This document shows positions 34,980 through 43,463 of a stretch of 61,773 bases of DNA, piece by piece (within the stretch, counting starts at the first letter, position 1; each line of letters starts with the position of its first letter). The DNA lies in the NCBI GenBank assembly GCA_003023695.1, contig PXYW01000017.1, positions 61,262 through 123,034 on the forward strand, written 5' to 3'. The notes under the pieces were generated by a model. It worked only from the letters and a program-made list of their open reading frames with translations, was not told the DNA's origin and did not search any database. This stretch comes from Sulfobacillus benefaciens. Its GTDB lineage: Bacteria > Bacillota > Sulfobacillia > Sulfobacillales > Sulfobacillaceae. The position numbers and the translations under genes are program-made.

Positions 34980-35957
34980 TCAATCCTTTAGCGTGTCCAC
35001 AATGGCTTTCGTCAACCGCTCCGCATTGGGCATGTAAAAGTCTTCCCATGCATAAGCCGGATAAGGAACATCGAACCCGGTTACTCGGGCAACTGGCGCT
35101 TTGAGGGACCAAAATGCCGTCTCCATAATCAAAGCCGTAATTTCCCCCGCCAATCCTCCCGTTCGTGGTGCCTCGTGCACTATCACACAGCGGCCCGTTT
35201 TTGCGACCGAACGGCCAATCGCTTCCCGATCCAGCGGCGCCAATGTGCGCATATCCAAAACCTCGATGGAGATCCCGCGGGAAGCCCAATCCTCTGCCAC
35301 CGTAAGCGCCAAGTGCGTCATGGCCCCCCAGGAAATCAACGTAAGATCCTGGCCTTCTCGGGCAATGCGTGCTTGGCCAATCGGCACCGTAAACCGTCCC
35401 TCCGGTACTTCCATCCGTCCTAGTCGGTACATTCGAATGGGTTCAAGAAAAATCACCGGATCCGGATCTTCCACAGCAGCATACAAAAGTCCCTTGGCGT
35501 CGTATGGAGTGCTTGGCACCACGACTTTTAGCCCTGGGGTATGGGTCAAATAGGCTTCTGCCGAATCCGCATGCTGTTCAGGGGCTCTAATCCCTCCCCC
35601 GTAGGGCATCCGCACCACCAACGGTACAGTAACCCGTTCCATGGACCGCGCTCGAAGTCGGCCTGCATGGGAAAATAACTGGTCCAGTCCCGGGTACAAA
35701 AATCCCATAAATTGAATTTCTGCAATCGGCCGCATGCCGCCGACTGCAAGCCCAATTGCGGTACCAATGATCCCTGATTCTGCCAGCGGGGTATCAATCA
35801 CTCGTGTCCCGCCAAACTGGTCAAAGAGACCTTCGGAGACTCGAAACACTCCGCCGTTTTTGCCCACATCCTCCCCCATCAAAAGCACTCGCGGATCCGC
35901 GGCAAACAACTCATGCAGGGCGGTGTTTAGCGCCTGCACCATGTTCAACTGTGCCAT
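34980..35957 (-). CDS. 2-oxoacid dehydrogenase E1 beta subunit
   Basis: 325 residues. Typical: MGEDVGKNGGVFRVSEGL, FGGTRVIDTPLAESGIIG, MRPIAEIQFMGFLYPGLDQL, and the C-terminal transketolase-fold GRCVIVHEAPRTGGLAGEI. With the E1alpha gene it forms the thiamine-diphosphate decarboxylase of a pyruvate or branched-chain 2-oxoacid dehydrogenase. Its start overlaps the E1alpha end by 13 bases. Pyruvate is favoured by the E1alpha type, but the substrate is not proven by sequence alone. Confidence 0.93.
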   Translation of the reverse strand: MAQLNMVQALNTALHELFAADPRVLLMGEDVGKNGGVFRVSEGLFDQFGGTRVIDTPLAESGIIGTAIGLAVGGMRPIAEIQFMGFLYPGLDQLFSHAGRLRARSMERVTVPLVVRMPYGGGIRAPEQHADSAEAYLTHTPGLKVVVPSTPYDAKGLLYAAVEDPDPVIFLEPIRMYRLGRMEVPEGRFTVPIGQARIAREGQDLTLISWGAMTHLALTVAEDWASRGISIEVLDMRTLAPLDREAIGRSVAKTGRCVIVHEAPRTGGLAGEITALIMETAFWSLKAPVARVTGFDVPYPAYAWEDFYMPNAERLTKAIVDTLKD

Positions 35958-36991
35958 GGGTCTGCCCCTCCCTCTAATTCGGCTAGTTGCTGTGCTAAGC
36001 GAGGCGGCATCACTGAGTAAACATGCTCAAACATTTCTGCAGCATTGGCTGGAGGCAATGCTTCCGTGGCTTCCACCGCCTGATTGATCCAGTCTCGAGC
36101 CTCCTGCCGCAGTTGGTCCAGATCGCTTTCCGCCAGGATTCCTTGCTTTTCTAAATATCGGCCAAGGCGAGTAATCGGATCCTGTTCACCTTTCCAGGGA
36201 ACCAAGTCCTCGGAACTGCGATAACGGGTCGGATCATCTGCGGTAGTGTGTGGCCCAATGCGGTAGGTGATGGCTTCAATAAGGGTAGCTCCCCCACCAC
36301 TAAGCGCCCGCTCCCGCGCCTGTTTAACAGCTTGATAGACTGCCAAGGCGTCGTTTCCGTCCACACGGATCCCTGAAATGCCATAAGCCACAGCTTTTTG
36401 CGCTAACGTTGGACTGCCGGTTTGCCGCGACACCGGTACCGAGATGGCCCAGCCGTTATTTTGGCAGAGAAAGACGACCGGCGCTTTAAATACCCCAGCA
36501 AAATTCAACGCTTCGTGAAAGTCGCCTTCGGAGGTGCCCCCATCGCCGAAGTAGGCAATGGCTATCGCTTGCTCTCCCTGCATCTGCATCGCCATCGCTA
36601 ATCCCACTGCGTGCGGTAGATGGGTAGCGATAGGAATCGATGACGGCAAAGCTCGCACATCCCCCGCCAGGCTCCCGGCCCTTCCCATGGCAAACAAAAT
36701 CACATTTTCAAACGGTACCCCATGGACATATAATGCGCCATGATCTCGATACGACGGCACCAGCCAATCTTGCTTGGACAAAGCGTAGGCCGATCCAATT
36801 TCAGTAGCTTCTTGTCCCAAAGAGGGCGCAAATGTACCCACCCTTCCTTGGTGTTGCAAATTCAGGGTTTTTTCGTCAAAGGTTCTTAGGAGCACCATGT
36901 CTTTGTAGATCCGCAATGCTAAGTCATCAGATACTTCATTGGGCGCATTGGCCTCGTCGCCCATTACCCGATAAATCGGCCAGGCTTCCAC
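35945..36991 (-). CDS. pdhA: pyruvate dehydrogenase-type E1 alpha subunit
   Basis: 348 residues. Thiamine-diphosphate motif YFGDGGTSEGDFHEALNFAG, continuing into PVVFLCQNN (about 160-190). The segment QGRVGTFAPSLGQEATEIGS followed by WLVPSYRDH matches Bacillus PdhA more than branched-chain E1 proteins. The loop RIGPHTTADDPTRYRSS is present. First gene of the E1alpha-E1beta-E2 operon. The coexistence with korAB suggests separate NAD- and ferredoxin-linked routes to acetyl-CoA. Confidence 0.9.
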   Translation of the reverse strand: MEAWPIYRVMGDEANAPNEVSDDLALRIYKDMVLLRTFDEKTLNLQHQGRVGTFAPSLGQEATEIGSAYALSKQDWLVPSYRDHGALYVHGVPFENVILFAMGRAGSLAGDVRALPSSIPIATHLPHAVGLAMAMQMQGEQAIAIAYFGDGGTSEGDFHEALNFAGVFKAPVVFLCQNNGWAISVPVSRQTGSPTLAQKAVAYGISGIRVDGNDALAVYQAVKQARERALSGGGATLIEAITYRIGPHTTADDPTRYRSSEDLVPWKGEQDPITRLGRYLEKQGILAESDLDQLRQEARDWINQAVEATEALPPANAAEMFEHVYSVMPPRLAQQLAELEGGADPWHS

Positions 36992-37131
36992 TATGTTTCG
37001 CTCCCCTTTGCCTTATGGCTCGAACGTTGGGTTCGGTGGTTTCTTCCTATCCCCTTGCCTTGGATTTAACAGATTCTGGTAGTCTGCCCATATCCTTTCC
37101 CATGGTATCATGCTACGGGCAAGATAACCAT

Positions 37132-37143
37132 GTATGCTATAAT
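37132..37143 (+). promoter_or_regulatory. extended -10 promoter of the thioesterase gene
   Basis: TGCTATAAT with a perfect -10 and a TG extension, and no good -35. It lies about 38 bases before the ATG at 37181. Confidence 0.55.
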
Positions 37144-37180
37144 TCGTGCGATATTATCTCTCCGAAAGAAGGATACATCA

Positions 37181-37588
37181 ATGCACCCTGACTTTTCACC
37201 CCCGTTATCTGAAACGGTCGCCACCGTGGTCACCCATGATATGGTAGCAACCTTAGGCGGCCAAAAAATTCATCCGGTGCTCGCCACAGCCCGTATGATT
37301 GAATGGATGGAATGGGCTGGTCGTAAATTAATTTTGCCCTACCTTGATGAAGACGAAGATGCCGTTGGCTACCAAGTTGATATAGTGCACCTCCGCCCGA
37401 CTCTGGTGGGCGAAGAGTTTTCCGCTACAGCAGAGTTGATTCGAATGGAGGGCAACCGTATTATCACTAATGTGACCGCCCAGAATTCTCGAGGTCTAAT
37501 TGGCAAAGGCACCTTTGTCCAAGTTTTGCTGCCCAAAGTTCAGCTGCAACAGTTACTGGCGGATTTGGAAAACTCCCGACAAATCTGA
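37181..37588 (+). CDS. FlK-like hotdog thioesterase
   Basis: 135-residue hotdog-fold protein. TVVTHDMVATLGGQKIHPVL, MIEWMEWAGRKLILPYLDE and VDIVHLRPTLVGEEFSATA follow the thioesterase group that includes fluoroacetyl-CoA thioesterase; these hydrolyse acyl-CoAs. The ATG at 37181 follows AGAAGGA and is preferred to an in-frame ATG 17 codons upstream, which falls in the promoter. Its end is five bases from that of the convergent CoA transferase gene, so an acyl-CoA role is consistent. Confidence 0.82.
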   Translation: MHPDFSPPLSETVATVVTHDMVATLGGQKIHPVLATARMIEWMEWAGRKLILPYLDEDEDAVGYQVDIVHLRPTLVGEEFSATAELIRMEGNRIITNVTAQNSRGLIGKGTFVQVLLPKVQLQQLLADLENSRQI

Positions 37589-37593
37589 ATGCT

Positions 37594-38742
37594 TTACGAT
37601 GATTCCGTTATACCAAAGCGCGCTAAAATCTCGTTTCGATGTTGGTCCAACGTCGGCGGTGGCAACGCCACCACCCCTGGGGTGTTGCTCAATTTTACCG
37701 GAATCCCAAGCACCTGGATATCACCAGCAATGGGATGATGGAGCACTTGTACCATTTCTCGAGCCTTTATTTGCGGGTCGTGAAACACTTCGGAGAAACT
37801 TTGAATGGGTGCCGCCGGGACCCCGACAGATCGCAAAATATCCACCCATTGAACAACCGGCTTGGCGGCGAATACTTCTTCTTCCAACCGCCGGATTAGC
37901 TCTTCACGGTGGATGACCCGGTCCGGATTGGTACGATATTCCCTGTCATGGCCAAAAGGAATTGGACAGACTTCCACCATTTTCTCCCACAGTCCATCAT
38001 TGCCGCAGGCCAAGACAAAATATCCATCTTGAGCTTTAACCGCTTGATATGGGGCAATATTGGGGTGAGCCGATCCTAAAGCCACCGGCTCTTTCCCGCT
38101 AGCGAAATAGTTTCCTGCCTGATAAGTTTGCCACGACACCAATGCCTCAAATAATGACGTGTCGACCCACTGTCCCCGGCCCGTTCGTTCCCGCGCCCAT
38201 AGCGCCGCCATAATCCCGTAAGCAGCCCACATGCCTGCCCCGATATCCCCCACTGAAAATCCGGCTTTAGTGGGATGAGTCCCATCGCCAGTCACAGACA
38301 TTAGTCCCGACATAGCCTGGGCAATCACATCATATCCCGGCAAATGCCGCTCGGGTCCGGTAGCGCCAAATCCTGAAATAGACGCCATAATAATTTTGGA
38401 ATTAATGCGTGATAATTCGTTATAGCCTAAGCCCCATTTGTCCAGGGTTCCGGGCCGAAAGTTCTCCACAACAACGTCTGCCTGAGCCACCATCTTTCTA
38501 AAAATGTTTTGATCCGTATCCGTTTTTAAATCTAGGACAATACTGCGCTTATTGCGATTCACTGAAAGGAAATAGGCGCTTTCCCCGTGAACAAATGGTG
38601 GACCCCATTTTCGGGTATCGTCACCTTGCGGTGGCTCCACCTTAATGACCTCTGCGCCAAAATCAGCTAACATCATCGTGCAAAACGGTCCCGTCAAAAT
38701 TCGGGTCAAGTCGATCACTACTAAGTCTTCTAGCGCTTGCAT
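37594..38742 (-). CDS. class III CoA transferase (CaiB/BaiF family)
   Basis: 382 residues. Hallmarks: LEDLVVIDLTRILTGPFCTM at the start, VIKVEPPQGDDTRKWGPPF, SVNRNKRSIVLDL, VVVENFRPGTLDKWGLGY, ISGFGATGPERHLPGYDVI and GQWVDTSLFEALVSWQ. These enzymes move CoA between carboxylic acids, such as formate/oxalate or (R)-benzylsuccinate. At the usual catalytic-Asp area there is DTSLFEA, where the residue alignment should be checked. A substrate cannot be assigned. Confidence 0.88.
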   Translation of the reverse strand: MQALEDLVVIDLTRILTGPFCTMMLADFGAEVIKVEPPQGDDTRKWGPPFVHGESAYFLSVNRNKRSIVLDLKTDTDQNIFRKMVAQADVVVENFRPGTLDKWGLGYNELSRINSKIIMASISGFGATGPERHLPGYDVIAQAMSGLMSVTGDGTHPTKAGFSVGDIGAGMWAAYGIMAALWARERTGRGQWVDTSLFEALVSWQTYQAGNYFASGKEPVALGSAHPNIAPYQAVKAQDGYFVLACGNDGLWEKMVEVCPIPFGHDREYRTNPDRVIHREELIRRLEEEVFAAKPVVQWVDILRSVGVPAAPIQSFSEVFHDPQIKAREMVQVLHHPIAGDIQVLGIPVKLSNTPGVVALPPPTLDQHRNEILARFGITESS

Positions 38743-39232
38743 GGGTTAGCTCACCTCCACATGTCTCCTAGGTGAGTATAGCCTGTCAACCAACCTAAGC
38801 GGAATACCTGACTATTTTTGATTACTGAAAGTGGGCAATCGTTCGATAAGAGCTTTTGAACGCCATACGCTCACATCGGACGATTGAGAATAAAGTACAC
38901 TGGGTCCGTGATATGGAACTGGCGGGAAGAGCAGCCACGGGGAAGCACCGCCTTCGCAACGCGGATTAAGTAGACCCGGATCGTCACTTTTGATACGGCA
39001 CTCGCCCTCGTGACGGACGGAACCTCGCCAGGCTCAGCACTGAGATGACGCCAGGACGTCACACAATGATACGGCCTGCGTGCAGTAAGCTGTGCTGTCA
39101 AATTACCATCGCGTTCTGTACATGCATCGTCGGCGCGCGACCCTAGCCGTGATGCCTTCCAACACACGGATTAACGGCCCATATTCCAACTCCGGGCAGG
39201 AACGCGGCTACCACCGTCAGTAGGCTGGCACA
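38743..39232. other. 490-base non-coding stretch at the edge of the island
   Basis: No frame with a credible ribosome site and protein-like composition. A minus-strand open frame of 98 codons (38871-39167) is Arg/Ser/Cys-rich and shows no match I recognise. The mixture of short broken frames suggests remnant mobile DNA, but no element end was identified. Confidence 0.4.
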
Positions 39233-39490
39233 TTGCAACAGCCCACAACCCATGAAACACCACTAGAACGCCAACGGCTCGGATGGCGGGAAGTCTTGAA
39301 ACAAGGCGTTTGGGTCGTTCAACCCTCTACCCAGATGCCCAAAGCCCAAGTCAAACGATCATCCGTGCCTTCGCCTCCGCCCCCGGAGTTTCCTGACCCG
39401 GAGGCTCATGACAACTGGGTGACGCCTTCATCAGATAACATTCACACTCTTATCGCTGGCACTGAACCTTCCGAACCTTCCCACCAATAA
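39233..39490 (+). CDS. doubtful 85-aa proline-rich protein
   Basis: TTG start with only a weak purine stretch upstream. The product is Pro- and Ser-rich (SSVPSPPPPEFPDPEAHD) and looks disordered. It could be a real small accessory-island gene or a chance frame. Included because it fills a gap and has no overlapping competitor. Confidence 0.25.
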   Translation: MQQPTTHETPLERQRLGWREVLKQGVWVVQPSTQMPKAQVKRSSVPSPPPPEFPDPEAHDNWVTPSSDNIHTLIAGTEPSEPSHQ

Positions 39491-39529
39491 TCTACAAAGG
39501 GAAGTGCATAAAGGCTATTATTATGGACA

Positions 39530-39640
39530 TATAATATAAGGGCATCAAGTCAGGTCACACTCGCCATAGTGTGGCACCGTGTCGATTACATGGGAGATCC
39601 TCACTTGGTGCCCTTAAAAAATAAAGCCTTTCGCTTTAGC
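39530..39640 (+). ncRNA. candidate small RNA unit A (promoter plus hairpins)
   Basis: A perfect TATAAT (39530-39535) is followed, 17 bases later, by CAGGTCACAC (39552-39561) and its partner GTGTGGCA, which fold into a CACAC/GTGTG hairpin. GAGATCCTC follows. There is no open frame with a ribosome site. The same order and spacing recur in unit B about 176 bases downstream, which argues for a real, duplicated transcript. The end of the RNA is not clear; an AAAGC/GCTTT hairpin near 39627-39641 is a candidate. Confidence 0.45.
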
Positions 39641-39683
39641 GATAGGGATATCAGGTTCGTGCCCAGTAGCCCTACAATAATGC

Positions 39684-39797
39684 TTGACATATTACCTATT
39701 TACGTAAATAATTACATTGCAAAGCGGCAGGTCACACCCATTTGGTGTGGCAGCACTCGTATCGAGTGTGGGATCCTCCCGCTTCTTTATTTTGTAT
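39684..39797 (+). ncRNA. candidate small RNA unit B (sigma-A promoter, hairpins, terminator)
   Basis: TTGACA, 17 bases, AATAAT (39684-39712) form a strong-looking promoter. CAGGTCACAC begins 16 bases after it (39728) and pairs with GGTGTGG. A second hairpin CACTCG/CGAGTG follows, then GGGATCCTCCC and a T-rich run (TTCTTTATTTTG) that looks like a terminator. No open frame with a ribosome site is present. The RNA would be about 75 bases and would run into the 3' end of the DUF3800 gene on the other strand. Confidence 0.5.
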
Positions 39798-40620
39798 TGA
39801 TCATATGAACAGGATTTTTGCCATACGGATGCCATAAAAGTCCATTCCAAATCCACATCTGTGTTCCATTTTGTGACACTGTCCCATAATTCCAATTCAC
39901 TACGCGTTTCCATGACTCAGGATATTTTAGTGCAATATGATTACATGACAGGGCGCAATTAGGGATTATACACGTTTGGCAAGTTATCGCTCGTAACAAT
40001 TTGTCCTTATAGTCCTCAAAAATTCTCAGAGTCAGTCCGCTTACAAAATCTGCTAATTGTAATACTGGATCATTTTTTGGTTCCATAAAGATTGGGCGGC
40101 TATATCCTTGCCTTCCTGAAAAGTTGTTTCTGGATATTAAGGGGATCAAATTAAGGTAGTCCGATAACGAATCTTGTACATCCTTATCTGTATTTCTATC
40201 AATGAATACATCAGCAGTTACATTCAACTTATTAAGCATCGGATTAATTCGCTTAAATATAAGGCCATAAAGATAGTTCATAAACCTATTGGAATTACTA
40301 GATCCAGTGATATATGCCTTGTCAGCTATTATTTGTGAAATAATAAAATCACGGGGAGTACTAAGGTTTTGAGGCAATAAAAAGTCCATGAATGCACTTA
40401 TTTTGGCATCATCATTTTTTGTCTTACTTTCAAGAGCTTTCCATTCTAGCGGTTTTCTATGTTTCAAGATGTTCTTGCGTGCTTCGTTTATTTGATCTCT
40501 TAAATGTTGTGCTGTCGTATCACGCGCAATTACAGCAGATACGACATAGTATCGAGATGTTCCTTTTTTGAGGACAAGCCCCTTATCGCCAGATTCTTCA
40601 CAGAAAATTAAATATCCCAA
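39787..40620 (-). CDS. DUF3800 protein (putative RNase H-like), AT-rich
   Basis: 277 residues with the DUF3800 layout: an N-terminal acidic motif FCEESGDKG, a central FIDRNTDKDVQ and the late NDPVLQLADFVSGL. The family is thought to have an RNase H-like fold, with these acidic residues as the likely site. Here the first motif reads CEESGD rather than the more usual DESGD. TTG start 11 bases after GGGAGGAG. The gene is clearly richer in A and T than its neighbours, a sign of recent transfer. The C-terminal 60 residues extend past the core domain. Confidence 0.8.
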   Translation of the reverse strand: MGYLIFCEESGDKGLVLKKGTSRYYVVSAVIARDTTAQHLRDQINEARKNILKHRKPLEWKALESKTKNDDAKISAFMDFLLPQNLSTPRDFIISQIIADKAYITGSSNSNRFMNYLYGLIFKRINPMLNKLNVTADVFIDRNTDKDVQDSLSDYLNLIPLISRNNFSGRQGYSRPIFMEPKNDPVLQLADFVSGLTLRIFEDYKDKLLRAITCQTCIIPNCALSCNHIALKYPESWKRVVNWNYGTVSQNGTQMWIWNGLLWHPYGKNPVHMINTK

Positions 40621-40870
40621 ATAGAATTCTACTCCTCCCTGAACGAATATATAAGCCCTAAATTACATGATAGCACGGATGGTATAGAACTCTGACAAAT
40701 TTCCGTCAATAATCCCTGGTACTACTCTAGCCCCGTTTAACGGATAGATAGCTATTCGTCAACCAAAATAGTTCTAGATACGAAAGGAGAAGCGGAAAGG
40801 AAACGGACAGTACTTACCATACGAGTCCTCTCTGACAATGAGGCCGGAACTTTTCGCGCAAATGGGATAA
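40621..40870. other. intergenic DNA of the island
   Basis: AT-rich near the DUF3800 start, with TTATATATTCG as a possible -10 for that gene. Nothing else recognised. Confidence 0.4.
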
Positions 40871-41005
40871 ATGGCTGATCACCCTATTTTACCGGATCTC
40901 GATCCCCGAACGTATGCCCATATCATTGGCAACTTACCGGGGTTTCTCTTGCTCTTAGTAGGCGCGACCATCATTGTTTTAGTCGGGATGCTCATTGGTC
41001 ACTGA
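40871..41005 (+). CDS. 44-aa single-span membrane protein in the island
   Basis: MADHPILPDLDPRTYAHIIG then a hydrophobic span (FLLLLVGATIIVLVGMLIGH). Small membrane proteins of this form precede the ATPase gene in conjugation gene clusters. Its stop lies at the beginning of the following frame. A GGGATAA-rich stretch precedes the ATG, so the ribosome site is weak. Confidence 0.45.
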   Translation: MADHPILPDLDPRTYAHIIGNLPGFLLLLVGATIIVLVGMLIGH

Positions 41006-42101
41006 TCATTGGCATCGTCTGGAGTCTGGGGATCAGTATCCTTGTCGCCATTGCGTGGAGCATCTGGATTATCGCGGATGGCTCAGCCCATGCGATTCGC
41101 ACCTATCGATGGAAGCAACGCCATCAAATCCATGCAATTTTGCCCGGACTGCCCATGCCATTTAGTACAGGCCAAGAAGCTGATCCCCTCTGGGCGAGCC
41201 ATGGGACAACATGGGCCATAGCCCTATTGACACTCCCGCCGACGACCTTATTAGAACCTGATGTCCTGACTGCATGGCATCAGCGATTAGCACAGGCATT
41301 GCGGGTGGCGATGGCGCATGGCATTTTGATTGATATTCGGTCTATGCAACTGCCGGGATCGGACATTGTTCTGACAGAGACTGTCGAGAATCCGACTATC
41401 CAAACCCGATGGCAGTGGTGGATTCAAACGCTGGGACCGCGCAGGTCATCAGTCTAGTGACAGTGCACATGGGGTGGGCCCGTGCCCAACGCGATCCGGC
41501 ATGGATTCATTTTCAAGCTGTCGAACAAGCCTGGACTGCTATGCCCGGGTCTGGACAGTGGCAATAGCTGTCAGCATTAATGGTCTTTCATACGATTTGG
41601 GAATGGCTTCGATTGTGTCGGCAAGACCATCAATGGACCGCCGTCATAGTCGATGAAGGGCAACGGGTACTGTATCAGCCGATTTTGGGATCATCCGTGG
41701 TCGATCTCGCATCGACCACTCGGACATGGAATGGCATTTTGTATTTTGCCACGAACACGCCCGATCCGTTGTGGACCACCCCTGCGGGTGCCGGGTTATG
41801 GGTTACGACACCACTGAAAGCCTTCTTAAAAATGGAGCGATCCCGCGCAGAAGCCGCGGCTAAAGCCTTAAATATGCCCAGTACTGTCACAGATGGCATC
41901 ATTCGGATGCCCGAACATATCATGATGGCCCGATTTTGGCAGGACGAGTGGGTGACGGTCCGTGCGGAAGTCCCGCCGAAAGAAGAACGGCCCAATAAAC
42001 GCGGGGATAGTTTCGCAGGATCATCACTAGGCACTTTCCGTAAAACAGCCATTAGGGATTATTCTGTTCGGATCAGAAGCACACGGCGATATCAAAGATG
42101 A
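41005..42101 (+). pseudogene. broken conjugation-type (VirB4-like) ATPase gene
   Basis: Three frames in a row look like pieces of one protein. Frame 1 (41005-41457): a membrane span, then TTWAIALLTLPPTTLLEPDV and IDIRSMQLPGSDIVLTETVE. Frame 2 (to 41567): QVISLVTVHMGWARAQRDPA. Frame 3 (41580-42101): VIVDEGQRVLYQP, which looks like a Walker B Asp-Glu, then RTWNGILYFATNTPDPLW, resembling the C-terminal lobe of VirB4/TraC-type ATPases. Frame 1 has no ATG, GTG or TTG start near its membrane span. The Walker A part is missing; only 12 bases separate frames 2 and 3. So a deletion plus frameshifts is likely. The family call is by pattern only. Confidence 0.5.
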
Positions 42102-42199
42102 CTTCCCCACCAACCAAGATCCGGACCGTCGAAGTGTTGCCGGAAACGGAGGTTCTCCCCATCAGGCGTTGGCAATTTTTATGGAACACCCTAGAATAA
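42098..42199 (+). CDS. 33-aa peptide after the ATPase remnant, probably truncated
   Basis: Starts in the stop of the upstream frame (ATGA), as expected for the next gene of a conjugation operon. It reads MTSPPTKIRTVEVLPETEVL then PIRRWQFLWNTLE and stops. Probably the leftover start of a larger gene. Confidence 0.3.
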   Translation: MTSPPTKIRTVEVLPETEVLPIRRWQFLWNTLE

Positions 42200-42302
42200 A
42201 AGTGTCAGTGTCGGCACTCATAGGGTGAACGACCGCCACGGTCAGATGTGCATTGCAGTAGGGCAACGAGTCAGGGCATAAATATGAGGAGCATGGGCAG
42301 GT

Positions 42303-42818
42303 GTGAAAGTGAAGAAACGTTGGATGGTTGTCGCAGGAACCGCCTTGGTGTTAATTGGATCGTACGTTTGGCGCACCTACCCAAGATCCGTCAACATTAC
42401 CCTCGACGGTATCCAGTACCACCTAGGAAGCACCCCAGGCGTCACCCCAGTGACTGTCGCCTTGCATGGCTTCCGCGAACAGCCTCTTTTTGGGCCAGAA
42501 ACATTTTTTGGAACTATTGACATAACTGGGGCCACCCTGCCCTACCTCGCCAACGGGACATATCAGACCATCCCCCTCAATTCCCACTTTGGGGGATTAA
42601 TCGTATATTATACGAGGTTACACCAACTCGTGGACTACGGTGCGATCTATCCCAACCGTGGTTTCACCGAATTCGCAGTGCAAGAATGGCAACATTCAGG
42701 CTGGAGCAGCGCCAATGGACTGGTCATCGCCGCACCAGCCCAGACGCAGACTCAAGGCCTACAATTGGCGAACAAGCTTATACACGCATATGTATTGCCA
42801 GGACACCCACTAAAGTAG
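42303..42818 (+). CDS. membrane-anchored hypothetical protein, 171 aa
   Basis: A basic start, then a membrane anchor (about 7-24: WMVVAGTALVLIGSYVW) and an outside domain with beta-rich and Gly/Thr segments (TIDITGATLPYLANGTYQTI). No family recognised. TGAGGAG lies 11 bases before the GTG; a GTG two codons further in is an alternative. It precedes the second ECF sigma module by about 170 bases on the same strand, so it may be part of that regulon. Confidence 0.65.
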   Translation: MKVKKRWMVVAGTALVLIGSYVWRTYPRSVNITLDGIQYHLGSTPGVTPVTVALHGFREQPLFGPETFFGTIDITGATLPYLANGTYQTIPLNSHFGGLIVYYTRLHQLVDYGAIYPNRGFTEFAVQEWQHSGWSSANGLVIAAPAQTQTQGLQLANKLIHAYVLPGHPLK

Positions 42819-42985
42819 CCTTTCGTTCAATACTTGGAGACAAAATGATGCCTAAGTGTCCTGGGGGAAACTCTTTACCTAGTCGATGGCCATCGGATCC
42901 TGCCATAGAAACCAACCCTCATCGAAAAAATTTATCCTCCCAAGGCACCCAATGCAACAAAAGAACATAATGGCGAGTGTATTTA

Positions 42986-43462
42986 ATGAGGTGGGTTAAT
43001 ACGGATCCAACGGAAGTAGCATTTGTGAATTTTGTCGAGGAGACATCGCCTTGGGCTCTGCGCATTGCGTACGCCTTTACTCAAGGATCGCGCGACGCCG
43101 AAGATGTGGTGCAAGAGACATACTTTCGTTACTGGCAACGCCTTCGGCACACTCGCCAGCCTCCTAGTCGGGCATATTTGTACCGTGCCTTAATGAATAA
43201 CCTAAAATCGTGGTATCGGCACAATCGACGTCATATTTTGGTTGCCCAAGTTGAAAAAATCTCGGATGTCGGAAGCGATATTGCCGTGCGCGATGCCATT
43301 GCCCGATTGCCTCTGGCGGAACGCACTGCCGCAACCGCTGTTTGGGTTTTAGGACTGGACCTAGACTCAGCCGCCCACATTACTGGCCTTAAGCCCAATA
43401 CACTTCGATCCCGTTTGTCTCGAGCGCGCACTCGGCTTAATCGCTGGTTGAAGGAGGACTAA
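42986..43462 (+). CDS. ECF-type RNA polymerase sigma factor
   Basis: 158 residues with region 2 (about 15-75: SRDAEDVVQETYFRYWQRL; SRAYLYRALMNNLKSWYRHN) and region 4 (about 105-155: LPLAERTAATAVWVLGLDLD; LKPNTLRSRLSRARTRLNRW). GGCGAG lies eight bases before the ATG; a GTG three codons upstream is possible. Its stop is one base from the next gene, a membrane protein with a propeller-like outside part, forming a sigma/anti-sigma-like pair. Confidence 0.9.
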   Translation: MRWVNTDPTEVAFVNFVEETSPWALRIAYAFTQGSRDAEDVVQETYFRYWQRLRHTRQPPSRAYLYRALMNNLKSWYRHNRRHILVAQVEKISDVGSDIAVRDAIARLPLAERTAATAVWVLGLDLDSAAHITGLKPNTLRSRLSRARTRLNRWLKED

Positions 43463-43463
43463 A

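Noticed and set aside
34271..35104. 277-codon open frame on the plus strand
   Set aside because: Antisense to the clear E2 and E1beta genes; Ser/Ala/Arg-rich composition and no family features.
35101..35553. 150-codon frame on the plus strand
   Set aside because: Antisense to the E1beta gene, no ribosome site or similarity.
38871..39167. 98-codon minus-strand frame, considered as group II intron or transposon debris
   Set aside because: I could not identify domain V, element ends or a reverse transcriptase or transposase motif, so no element is called.
39569..39808. 79-codon plus-strand frame over the RNA units
   Set aside because: No ribosome site; it crosses the strong promoter and hairpins of unit B and the 3' end of DUF3800.
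38743..42302. CRISPR array or phage in the island
   Set aside because: The repeated hairpins occur only twice, at 176-base spacing and with unequal middle parts; no Cas or phage structural genes.
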